From contig OX336354.1 of NCBI GenBank assembly GCA_946902875.1, positions 62,001 through 126,000 on the forward strand: DNA of 64,000 nucleotides, in the 5' to 3' direction. The position numbers and the translations under genes are program-made. Shown in pieces: positions 9,385-19,000 of the stretch (the first letter of the stretch is position 1; each line of letters opens with the position of its first letter). Below the pieces are notes generated by a model that did not search any database, was not told where the DNA came from, and saw nothing but the letters and a program-made list of their open reading frames with translations. Source of the DNA: Nematopogon swammerdamellus (lineage: Eukaryota; Arthropoda; Insecta; Lepidoptera; Adelidae).

Positions 9385-9428
9385 ATTAAACCGAGTTTAC
9401 CGCGAGCGAAGCCGCGGGTAAAAGCTAG
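9385..9428 (+). mobile_element. Helitron 3' terminus
   Basis: The sequence CGCGAGCGAAGCCGCGGGTA, then AAAGCTAGT, is the reverse complement of the termini at 43,219 and 51,023. It has the GC-rich short hairpin followed by CTAG that marks Helitron 3' ends. The matching 5' TC end was not located. Confidence 0.65.
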
Positions 9429-9775
9429 TAAAATATAAATACAAATTCGAAATGTTGAATGATATTTCTATTTGTTGCGTTTGAGGCTCTCCGCCCCGGC
9501 CGCGACTGCATCAGCCGCTCTTGAAGAGGCCCGACGGTGACTTGATGGCATGTGTTAGTGGCAGCCTGGTTAACATTCTAGAATACACAACATATTGTGT
9601 CGCTGGGGACACGTGCCGCTCGAGTGCTCCCTGCCCCGGCGGCGCCGGCTGTCTGGCTGTGCCAGACCCGTCGTACATATTCAAATCAGTTCTGCTGTTG
9701 TGCAACATGTGCACAAGGCGCCAGGCAGCGGTTATAAAACGTAACAAACATGTGTGCGGGAGCGCAGGTCTGCAG

Positions 9776-10013
9776 CAGGTGGCGTCCACGCCGCTCGGCG
9801 CGCCCAGGCAGGCCGGCGGCGCAGGCAAGGCGCTGCTGCTGATACACCACAACATCTCACCCATCTACGGCGAGACTCCGCACATGCGGGCCGCGCGCCG
9901 CGACCGCCCGGCCGCGCCGCCCACGCACCCCGCGCCCCCCGCGCGCCGCTCCGCCCTGCCCACCTCCAAGCTGCGCCAGTACAGCTCGCACAAGGAGCTC
10001 AGCCGCATCCCAG
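9776..10013 (+). CDS. Exon 7 in window, contains SRIP (SxIP-like) motif
   Basis: Two acceptors are possible. GTCTGCAG before 9,776 gives phase 0 and fits GATGAC|GT of exon 6. GAGCGCAG before 9,768 gives phase 1. The donor is CCCAG|GTCACC. The exon encodes QVASTPLGAPRQAGG, then LLLIHHNISPIYGETPHM, a Pro/Arg/Ala-rich stretch and SKLRQYSSHKELSRIPG. SRIP in a basic, Ser-rich context matches the S/T-x-I-P signature bound by EB1 family proteins; that role is inferred from the motif only. The exon ends after one base of a Gly codon, completed at 11,421. Confidence 0.65.
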
Positions 10014-10084
10014 GTCACCACTCCACACACACACACACACACACCGCACCTCATACTGTGTAGATCTGCATGTGTTGCTTCTCC

Positions 10085-10130
10085 CCTAGTCCTCTGTAGC
10101 CAGCAATCCAAAGTCTCCCGTACCGGATCG
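10085..10130 (+). mobile_element. Short tail fragment of the tRNA-headed SINE
   Basis: CTAGTCCTCTGTAGCCAGCA and the following AAGTCTCCCGTACCGGATC resemble the 3' part of the SINEs at 25,155-25,545 and 51,505-51,900. Confidence 0.45.
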
Positions 10131-10479
10131 CTATTGTATACTCAGCTGCTCAACGGGGATCAGAGAGGAAATAAATTATGTGACATATGTCTCTACCATG
10201 AACGTTAGAGGTAGGGACGGCGGACCTTCCACGCGCCAGCGTAACACGATATTAGTAAAACCGTACCAATAACATTCTGTTCCGTACAGTTGCATGTGTT
10301 TGTGTGTAGCCGTTCGGAAGTACTAGGAATCTTTGTGTTGGACCTTATGCCCGCTGCATAAGGTCTATTATCGCGTTGCCGCCGCAGTGCTAGATACTCG
10401 TGGCTCGCTGTGCGTGTGTCAATGGGTTAGTTTTCCAAAACTACCCGCGACTTTGGCGAGCCGAGCGCCAACACCCGCG

Positions 10480-10708
10480 GCGACATTCGTTCTCTGACGC
10501 CCTGTCGGACGAGGCACGCGGTCCTTGTGCTCGGTCGTGCGTGTGCCGTGGTGGCAGTCCTCGCGGCGTTTGCGCCTTATACGCCCGGTGGTTGTGTGCG
10601 CGCGATCGGTGGCTCGGTGCTGTGCAGAATAGAGAACTCTGGCTGGACGCTGCGCCGGTAGAACGTTGTGGGTGTGTGGCGGTGACTGCCTGCTGGGCAC
10701 GGACGGAG
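10480..10708 (+). promoter_or_regulatory. CpG-rich segment ending in a strong donor; possible alternative first exon
   Basis: A CpG-dense block in an otherwise AT-rich intron ends GGACGGAG|GTAAGTCC at 10,709, a near-consensus 5' splice site. No acceptor and no frame continuing the host protein was found. It could be an untranslated first exon of a short isoform starting inside the gene. Confidence 0.35.
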
Positions 10709-10779
10709 GTAAGTCCATAGGTTCGAGTATCTGCGGCGAGAAATTTCATACAGTCCATTTCTAGGGTACACATTCGTTA

Positions 10780-10935
10780 CCACCCAATCAGAGCGCGATA
10801 CAACCGGATGCCACCCAATCAGAGCGCGCGCCGTCCCCTCCGCTACCCGCGGAGCTCGGCGACGCTGGTTCTCATATAAGCATTGGACAGTCCGACGTCC
10901 AAACCTCTTCTAACATCCTTGGTCTCTACAGTGTC
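10780..10935 (+). promoter_or_regulatory. Promoter-like region with two CCAAT repeats and a TATA box
   Basis: CCACCCAATCAGAGCGCG occurs twice, at 10,780-10,797 and 10,811-10,828, offset by 31 bp. A CATATAAG box lies at 10,873-10,880 and ACAGT initiator-like sequence near 10,928. A possible donor, CTACG|GTAAGG, follows near 11,032. The arrangement is that of an RNA polymerase II core promoter, either of an alternative transcript or of an unrecognised LTR. Confidence 0.4.
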
Positions 10936-11104
10936 TTACGAGATATAATTACATTGTGCTTCTGAGATATACATTTTTAAAATGTACGATTTCATCTAAC
11001 CGTGGAACTGATGGCTCACCGTGATCTACTACGGTAAGGTCGCACGCAAAAAGAATTTCTGGTGCACGTATACCAAACATTGCCAGACCGCATTAAAACA
11101 TTAG

Positions 11105-11245
11105 AATGCACGTATTCGTCTAGTCATATTTCAATGAATGTTTCTTATTAAAACGAGTGAGAATGGTGGGTTGTTTTATAGGATAAAAACCTTTGCCTTC
11201 CCAATAGAACACACTTTAAAATTATTCCCAGGACAAAAATCCATC
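11105..11245 (+). repeat. Dispersed repeat, copy A
   Basis: The block containing TTCAATGAATGTTTCTTATT, AAAACGAGTGAGAA and AAAAACCTTTGCCTTCCC also occurs, diverged, at 33,640-33,775. A linked block (GGTTTCTAGTCTAAC) occurs at 14,660-14,720 and 33,800-33,860. This is an unclassified mobile element whose parts are scattered in the window. Confidence 0.5.
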
Positions 11246-11420
11246 TGTACTTATAATTAAGAGTAGACGGAAGTTTTTATATCCAAAGTAATAATTCAAT
11301 AAAGCTTAATGAACTTCATGAGATCGATAAATTAAAAATTAAAAGGAAGTAAATAACTACAATAGTATGCGTGAAATGAGAATGGCAACTGGCGATGTTT
11401 ACTGTTAGTTTTGTGTGCAG

Positions 11421-11590
11421 GCGGTGCGGGTGCGGGGGCGGCCGGTGGCGCGGCGCGCGGCGCGCTCGGGCGCGTGGCGAGCGCGCGCCGCGGCGTGTAC
11501 GCGTCCAACCCGGCGCTGAGCCCCACCGCGCCGGCGCCGCCCGCGCGTCTCCAGCGCCGAGACTCCTACACCATCTCCGTCGACGCGCAG
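11421..11590 (+). CDS. Exon 8 in window of the SxIP-motif host gene
   Basis: Bounded by acceptor TTGTGTGCAG and donor GCGCAG|GTACAT, 170 bp. The first two bases complete the Gly codon from 10,013 and the exon ends at phase 0. It encodes a Gly/Ala-rich run, then GRVASARRGVYASNPALSPT and ARLQRRDSYTISVDAQ. The basic plus Ser pattern (RRDSYTIS) looks like a kinase site. The sequence is intensely GC-rich with simple GGC/GCG codons, so the first 15 residues may vary by slippage. Confidence 0.65.
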
Positions 11591-12403
11591 GTACATCACT
11601 CACTACACGTCCACCTCCAGCCAGTATAACCCGCCAACTCCGTCTAGCACCATTTTACACTAAGACGAAAAAACTATGCCCCGATAAATAGCCGCCCATT
11701 CAAACTACGAGGGAGCTGGAACGAATGTTTATTTTTCTTTGCGATTCACTCTGGATTGGACTGTGCTAGGAACATAATGTCTTAACAGATAAATTACAAA
11801 TTTAATACTTTAACTACTTTTTGTAGAGAAATGGATTTGCCGGGTTTTGGAACTATACGACTCATATTATCAATAGTATCGATAAATAATTATTGACAAC
11901 AAAAGTTGACGTTCGTTCGTGTCTTTAGCCTTGTCGGAATTATTGATGGCTCGAAGAGTCGAGCAGAATGGATTAACTTGACTATAGGCTCCTGAATAAA
12001 CTGTTGAAGGATTTAGCAGGTAGTCCCCTTGCCCCGACTTGCACTGCGTAGAATTTAGTCTTGAACCCTGTTATCACTATCTGACGGCAGTAATACCATT
12101 TTCAGTATATACCATTTTCTGAAGTTGGGCTCGGGAATTGGATAGAAGGACAATAACGTGGTCGGCGAAGCAAACATGACTGAGGATCTCCATTTACTTG
12201 AATGCCCATATTGGTATCCCACTCGAATGCGGGTAGCCTACCTTATGTCAATGTTGTATTGTGCTGGTTTCTGTAAAATGTATTTTTATCAATAAACTAT
12301 ATCTGTCTGTCTACCTTTGTCTTTGGCTGTCATTTGTTCACTTTAGTATGTCACGTCTTGCATCACTGGCTTACATCACCAACACTGCCGACCGACTTGT
12401 CAC
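11591..12403. other. Intron sequence without recognised features
   Basis: AT-rich with no exon signal. A stretch near 12,010-12,060 (TAGTCCCCTTGCCCCGACTT, GCGTAGAATTTAGTC) resembles the RLE end of the R2-like family in minus orientation but is strongly diverged. Confidence 0.35.
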
Positions 12404-12722
12404 TCGCAAATAAACGTCAGCAACGCTGGGTGCGGTCAGTACTTGGATGGGTGACCGCTGACCGTTGGAGGCTGACCGAGGTTCGGACTCCTCGTAAAAC
12501 TGTAGGTCCCTTCCCTCCTAATCTTACTTGGTGGTAGGGTTTAATCCGCCCGGGTTGGTACCACCGCACTGAATGAAAGGTCGGTTGAAACGGCTATGTA
12601 AATAGTTTGTGTTTTCCGACCAGTTCAGTGTAGCCGGCACAATCAAAGGGGGAAGCACTGACATGGCACCTAGTTCACCCGGTGTTATGGGCTGACATCA
12701 CGGACGTTGTAGGTGATGTAGG
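12404..12722 (+). mobile_element. SINE with a 5S rRNA-derived head
   Basis: The head includes CAGCAACGCTGGGTGCGGTC and AGTACTTGGATGGGTGACCG (12,419-12,462). This is the 3' half of 5S rRNA, including the C box of its internal pol III promoter. A central domain (GTAAAACTGTAGGTCC, GGTTGGTACCACCG) follows, then the body AACGGCTATGTAAATAGTTT ... TGTTATGGGCTGACATCACG and a GATGTA-like end. Reverse or partial copies lie at 5,990, 14,130, 15,205, 15,815, 48,405 and 48,630. The head shows that this is a 5S-type (SINE3-like) element and not a functional 5S gene. Confidence 0.75.
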
Positions 12723-12754
12723 TTTCAATCTAATGTAATGCTAAGACATGGCGG

Positions 12755-13454
12755 CACAAGAACGCAACACAACATATTGCAGAGTAGATAAGTACAGTAC
12801 ACAGTACAACAACACCACTTCCTCGGCAACATCCAACTGTTGCTCTTAACAAACTTATTCCGCTTTACTTACACACGTTCCACTGTACTGTATGTAGAAC
12901 CGACCCGGCTGTTGACATGTTTGTATTAACACAAGAACGCAACACAACATATTGCAGAGTAGATAAGTACAGTACACAGTACAACAACACCACTTCCTCG
13001 GCAACATCCAACTGTTGCTCTTAACAAACTTATTCCGCTTTACTTACACACGTTCCACTGTACTGTATGTAGAACCGACCCGGCTGTTGACATGTTTGTA
13101 TTAACACAAGAACGCAACACAACATATTGCAGAGTAGATAAGTACAGTACACAGTACAACAACACCACTTCCTCGGCAACATCCAACTGTTGCTCTTAAC
13201 AAACTTATTCCGCTTTACTTACACACGTTCCACTGTACTGTATGTAGAACCGACCCGGCTGTTGACATGTTTGTATTAACACAAGAACGCAACACAACAT
13301 ATTGCAGAGTAGATAAGTACAGTACACAGTACAACAACACCACTTCCTCGGCAACATCCAACTGTTGCTCTTAACAAACTTATTCCGCTTTACTTACACA
13401 CGTTCCACTGTACTGTATGTAGAACCGACCCGGCTGTTGACATGTTTGTATTAA
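12755..13454 (+). repeat. Four tandem copies of a 175-bp unit
   Basis: CACAAGAACGCAACACAACA starts at 12,755, 12,930, 13,105 and 13,280, exactly 175 bp apart, and the copies appear identical by eye. The unit includes AGTACAGTACACAGTACAAC and CTCGGCAACATCCAACTG. It lies in the intron between exons 8 and 9. No open frame runs through it, since 175 is not a multiple of three. Identity implies very recent amplification or an assembly effect. Confidence 0.95.
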
Positions 13455-13956
13455 CGAAGGATATGCAACGTTGTCTATGTCTATGTCGAACGACTGGAAC
13501 ATGTGGACTGCGTCTGCGCCGCTCAAGTGAAGTAGGGAGGGCAACTTTGCGAGCGTCCGTTTCAGATTCTAGATTAAAAGCACGCAAGTATATTTTGAAC
13601 TGTGTCATCAAATTTGGCCATGTCTGAGGAATATTGTTGCTTTTGCGATTGAGAGGACTTATATTGGAAGAGCTCACAGGCTGTGGCCTCCCGGACAGCT
13701 GTAAGTATCTGCGGCGTCCCCGGTGTCGACATCGGCGGCGGCGGCGGCTCGCGCGTGTCGGCTGCACGCGGGTTGATATGAGCAGCGCGCTCACTGGCTC
13801 AGCGGCGCGGTGGTCGGCGGCGGCGGAGGCGCGTACCAAATAACACCTGTCTCCTGTCGGGCGAATGCTGGCGGTTCTGCTCACCCCACACCTAGAACCA
13901 AGTAACACATGTTGTATAGAGAGTAATGATACACTAGATGCGTGTGCTTGTCGCAG

Positions 13957-14037
13957 GAGAGGGGAGTGCCGGCGCTGGTGCGGCAGGGCACGGAGACGCT
14001 GCGCCGGCCGCACTCGCAGCTGCTGGCGCCGCGCGAC
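13957..14037 (+). CDS. Exon 9 in window of the SxIP-motif host gene
   Basis: The acceptor CTTGTCGCAG and donor GCGAC|GTGAGT enclose exactly 27 codons, phase 0 at both ends: ERGVPALVRQGTETLRR and then PHSQLLAPRD. A symmetric exon could be skipped without a frameshift. It is basic and Pro-containing, like its neighbours. Confidence 0.7.
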
Positions 14038-14129
14038 GTGAGTACTCTCTACACTACCTGCTACATCCATCACGTCAGTCCAACACACCTTGCTAAACTA
14101 GCTGTTGTCACAGTGCTTCCCTTTGCTTG

Positions 14130-14182
14130 TGTCGGCTACACAACTGTTTACATAGCCGCTTCTACCGACCTTTCATTCAGTT
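14130..14182 (-). mobile_element. Fragment of the 5S-headed SINE body
   Basis: GTCGGCTACACAACTGTTTA and ACATAGCCGCTTCTACCGAC match the minus-strand SINE body seen at 5,990-6,225. Only about 50 bp remain. Confidence 0.5.
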
Positions 14183-14702
14183 AAGAGGACCCGCCACTGT
14201 GAGTATTGGCTTTGTCTTGGGTTAGTTTAAACTTCCTACCGCTGTTCCTAGTACTTGTTAACTTGCTAGCAGAGAATCGCGAGGTATGTTTGGTTAGAAG
14301 TTAGACACTTCATTTAAAAACTCCCTTATTTCAAGGAAACACACTTTGAGTAATATAGCAACACTGGTATATATTGCTGCCAACAACATAATGCCAAAGG
14401 AACTATTTGTTGAAACGCTCTTTATGCCGGCACATCACTAGGCTGTATGCACACAAATATTTGGCAAAAATCTCCGTTTCGTCTCCCTTTAATGGCTTGT
14501 TTAGAGCGAGTTAGAGCTAAACTGTTTGCAACAATCGCGAATACGCTAAGCCAAGTGAAGTGCCGGCATTACGGAAAATATTCCCAGGTCCACCAGGTCT
14601 TAAGAAAGCAATATTTTGATAGCTGTCAATTAGTTTTTTTTATATACTACGTAATCTCTGGCAGGATGGTGAACTGGTTTCTAGTCTAACATTGTTTAGA
14701 AT

Positions 14703-14765
14703 GCGTTATTTGAATAATTGGGAAGCCAAGTTAACCACTTGGCATCCCAATTATTCAAATAACGC
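14703..14765. repeat. 29-bp inverted repeat with a 5-nt loop
   Basis: The arms GCGTTATTTGAATAATTGGG... (14,703-14,731) and ...CCCAATTATTCAAATAACGC (14,737-14,765) pair with a single mismatch around the loop TAACC. The sequence abuts the dispersed repeat block ending GTCTAACATTGTTTAGAATG, so it may be a mobile-element terminus duplicated in inverse orientation. Confidence 0.85.
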
Positions 14766-14963
14766 TGCTAACCTAACCTAACCCAACAAGTACATAATAT
14801 CCTGTTTGCTGAAGAAACGGAATGATTTCCTTCAATGTGCTTGGATGCCATAACCTAACCTGCCAGAGTGCATTATATGGAGAAATGTTTCTGCGATATA
14901 GTGCAGTTCTGAGCAGACACTGAGATGATACGAGGGTGTGTGTGTGTGTGTGCGCGCGCGAAG

Positions 14964-15066
14964 AACACGGCGGCTAGCGGCGCGGCGCCGACGCCGGCAC
15001 CGGTGCCGCAGCAGCGCGTGCGCGCCGCGCCCCCCGCGCACCCCGCGCTCCGCCACCCCGCGCCAG
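14964..15066 (+). CDS. Exon 10 in window of the SxIP-motif host gene
   Basis: A GT tract, GCGCGCGAAG acceptor and CGCCAG|GTACCC donor bound 103 bp. It starts at phase 0 after exon 9 and ends after one base of a Gly codon completed at 25,918. It encodes Ala/Pro-rich residues: NTAASGAAPTPAPVPQQRVR and AAPPAHPALRHPAPG. The following intron is about 10.9 kb and contains the 77-bp satellite. Confidence 0.6.
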
Positions 15067-15204
15067 GTACCCGCCGCCACACTACACACTACATCACAAC
15101 TAAGCAAACTGGCTACTTCGTCCCTACTGATCCCCGCTACTCCCGCACTGGCGACACGTGTTTTAATATTAATTATAGCTGACAACATCTCCTCTCACCT
15201 CTTT

Positions 15205-15395
15205 TTTTCTTAAATTTTTTTTTATGGATATCACTTACAACATCCATAATGTGAGCCCATAACACTGGGTAAACTAGGTGCCATTTCAGTGCTTCCCTTC
15301 ATTTCATGTCGGCTACACTTAACTGGACGGAAAACACGGACTATTTACATAGCCGTTTCGACCGACGTTTCATTCAGTGCGGTGTTACCAACCTA
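15205..15395 (-). mobile_element. Truncated 5S-headed SINE, minus strand
   Basis: Poly-T followed by ACAACATCCATAATGTGAGC, CCATAACACTGGGTAAACTA and TTCATTCAGTGCGGTGTTAC matches the body of the 12,404 element in reverse. Confidence 0.75.
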
Positions 15396-15544
15396 TAAAC
15401 TCTGTTCTCCATGCCTCTAACTGAACCCCCTTATAAATGAAGGAAATAGAGAGATAGAGATACTTTATTGCTACACAAAGATTCGACGGAAACAAGTGAT
15501 GCCAACAATATGATCATAGTAAAACAACTGCTTGAGACCATTCA

Positions 15545-15695
15545 GATGTGTCAAGTGTGCTGAGGCACATCGTACAGCAGACTGTTCTGAAGCAACACAC
15601 CAGCACAGTGCGCCCCGTGCCTGGGCAGCCGTCCTGCCTTGCCACAAGCGCAGAGAGGTGTATGTATAAAGAGATACTCAACAAGAAGATATACA
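15545..15695 (+). pseudogene. Jockey-clade gag zinc-knuckle fragment
   Basis: The + strand encodes RCVKCAEAHRTADC, a CX2CX3HX4C knuckle, and in another frame remnants of the next knuckle and YKEILNKKI. The same order is seen in the Jockey gag at 56,030-56,210 (CVKCAQAHNTIDC, then VYKEILDRK). Only about 150 bp remain and frameshifts are present. Confidence 0.65.
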
Positions 15696-15814
15696 CGATT
15701 CCATGGATCACATCAATCACATTTAATCTTCTTACCTTTCAAAACTTCCTTCAATATTCAGACAACTCAAAACTTCCTTCCAATCCCAAAGAGATATGTT
15801 GGTAATGTTCAGTG

Positions 15815-15925
15815 TAGCCGGTACGACCGAAGGGAAGCACTGACGTGGCACCAAGTTCATCCGGTGTTATGGGCTGACATCACGGATGTTGTAGGTGATG
15901 TAGCCAACAGTGTCAGATTCCATAA
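15815..15925 (+). mobile_element. 3' fragment of the 5S-headed SINE
   Basis: AGTGTAGCCGGTACGACCGA through GTTATGGGCTGACATCACGG and TTGTAGGTGATGTAGCC match the 3' part of the element at 12,404-12,722 in the same orientation. Confidence 0.7.
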
Positions 15926-16044
15926 AAAAAAATGCAAATAACACACGTAGCCAGGTAAACCAAACCAGTGGCGTCTGAACTAAACCACAGGAATGTGAAG
16001 CCAACACAAGTCCTCATAGACTCATTCCAGAAGCAGTCCAACAA

Positions 16045-19000
16045 AATGAACATACAACACATAATATAGGAACACTTATGAACCTAATGACAAGCATAAC
16101 AAGTTCAGACGACATCGTTCCAATGAACATACAACACATAATATAGGAACACTTATGAACCTAATGACAAGCATAACAAGTTCAGACGACATCGTTCCAA
16201 TGAACATACAACACATAATATAGCTACACTTATGAACCTAATGACAAGCATAACAAGTTCAGACGACATCGTTCCAATGAACATACAACACATAATATAG
16301 GAACACTTATGAACCTAATGACAAGCATAACAAGTTCAGACGACATCGTTCCAATGAACATACAACACATAATATAGGAACACTTATGAACCTAATGACA
16401 AGCATAACAAGTTCAGACGACATCGTTCCAATGAACATACAACACATAATATAGGAACACTTATGAACCTAATGACAAGCATAACAAGTTCAGACGACAT
16501 CGTTCCAATGAACATACAACACATAATATAGGAACACTTATGAACCTAATGACAAGCATAACAAGTTCAGACGACATCGTTCCAATGAACATACAACACA
16601 TAATATAGGAACACTTATGAACCTAATGACAAGCATAACAAGTTCAGACGACATCGTTCCAATGAACATACAACACATAATATACGAACACTTATGAACC
16701 CAATGACAAGCATAACAAGTTCAGACGACATCGTTCCAATGAACATACAACACATAATATAGGAACACTTATGAACCGAATGACAAGCATAACAAGTTCA
16801 GACGACATCGTTCCAATGAACATACAACACATAATATAGGAACACTTATGAACCTAATGACAAGCATAACAAGTTCAGACGACATCGTTCCAATGAACAT
16901 ACAACACATAATATAGGAACACTTATAAACCTAATGACAAGCATAACAAGTTCAGACGACATCTTTCCAATGAACATACAACACATAATATAGGAACACT
17001 TATGAACCTAATGACAAGCATAACAAGTTCAGACGACATCGTTCCAATGAACATGCAACACATAATATAGGAACACTTATGAACCTAATGACAAGCATAA
17101 CAAGTTCAGACGACATCGTTCCAATGAACATACAACACATAATATAGGAACACTTATGAACCTAATGACAAGCATAACAAGTTCAGACGACATCGTTCCA
17201 ATGAACATACAACACATAATATAGGAACACTTATGAACCTAATGACAAGCATAACAAGTTCAGACGACATCGTTCCAATGAACATACAACACATAATATA
17301 GGAACACTTATGAACCTAATGACAAGCATAACAAGTTCAGACGACATCGTTCCAATGAACATACAACACATAATATAGGAACACTTATGAACCTAATGAC
17401 AAGCATAACAAGTTCAGACGACATCGTTCCAATGAACATACAACACATAATATAGGAACACTTATGAACCTAATGACAAGCATAACAAGTTCAGACGACA
17501 TCGTTCCAATGAACATACAACACATAATATAGGAACACTTATGAACCTAATGACAAGCATAACAATTTCAGACGACATCGTTCCAATGAACATACAACAC
17601 ATAATATAGGAACACTTATGAACCTAATGACAAGCATAACAAGTTCAGACGACATCGTTCCAATGAACATACAACACATAATATACGAACACTTATGAAC
17701 CCAATGACAAGCATAACAAGTTCAGACGACATCGTTCCAATGAACATACAACACATAATATAGGAACACTTATGAACCGAATGACAAGCATAACAAGTTC
17801 AGACGACATCGTTCCAATGAACATACAACACATAATATAGGAACACTTATGAACCTAATGACAAGCATAACAAGTTCAGACGATATCGTTCCAATGAACA
17901 TACAACACATAATATAGGAACACTTATGAACCTAATGACAAGCATAACAAGTTCAGACGACATCGTTCCAATGAACATACAACACATAATATAGGAACAC
18001 TTATGAACCTAATGACAAGCATAACAAGTTCAGACGACATCGTTCCAATGAACATACAACACATAATATAGGAACACTTATGAACCTAATGACAAGCATA
18101 ACAAGTTCAGACGACATCGTTCCAATGAACATACAACACATAATATAGGAACACTTATGAACCTAATGACAAGCATAACAAGTTCAGACGACATCGTTCC
18201 AATGAACATACAACACATAATATAGGAACACTTATGAACCTAATGACAAGCATAACAAGTTCAGACGACATCTTTCCAATGAACATACAACACATAATAT
18301 AGGAACACTTATTAACCTAATGACAAGCATAACAAGTTCAGACGACATCGTTCCAATGAACATACAACACATAATATAGGAACACTTATGAACCTAATGA
18401 CAAGCATAACAAGTTCAGACGACATCGTTCCAATGAACATACAACACATAATATAGGAACACTTATGAACCTAATGACAAGCATAACAAGTTCAGACGAC
18501 ATCTTTCCAATGAACATACAACACATAATATAGGAACACTTATGAACCTAATGACAAGCATAACAAGTTCAGACGACATCGTTCCAATGAACATACAACA
18601 CATAATATAGGAACACTTATGAACCTAATGACAAGCATAACAAGTTCAGACGACATCGTTCCAATGAACATACAACACATAATATAGGAACACTTATGAA
18701 CCTAATGACAAGCATAACAAGTTCAGACGACATCGTTCCAATGAACATACAACACATAATATAGGAACACTTATGAACCTAATGACAAGCATAACAAGTT
18801 CAGACGACATCGTTCCAATGAACATACAACACATAATATAGGAACACTTATGAACCTAATGACAAGCATAACAAGTTCAGACGACATCGTTCCAATGAAC
18901 ATACAACACATAATATAGGAACACTTATGAACCTAATGACAAGCATAACAAGTTCAGACGACATCGTTCCAATGAACATACAACACATAATATAGGAACA

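Noticed and set aside
12415..12465. 5S rRNA gene
   Set aside because: Only the 3' half is present and it continues into a SINE body, so it is a 5S-derived head.
13390..14088. 232-codon minus-strand frame
   Set aside because: It crosses the 175-bp array edge and the antisense of exon 9, and it has no domain, splice or codon support.
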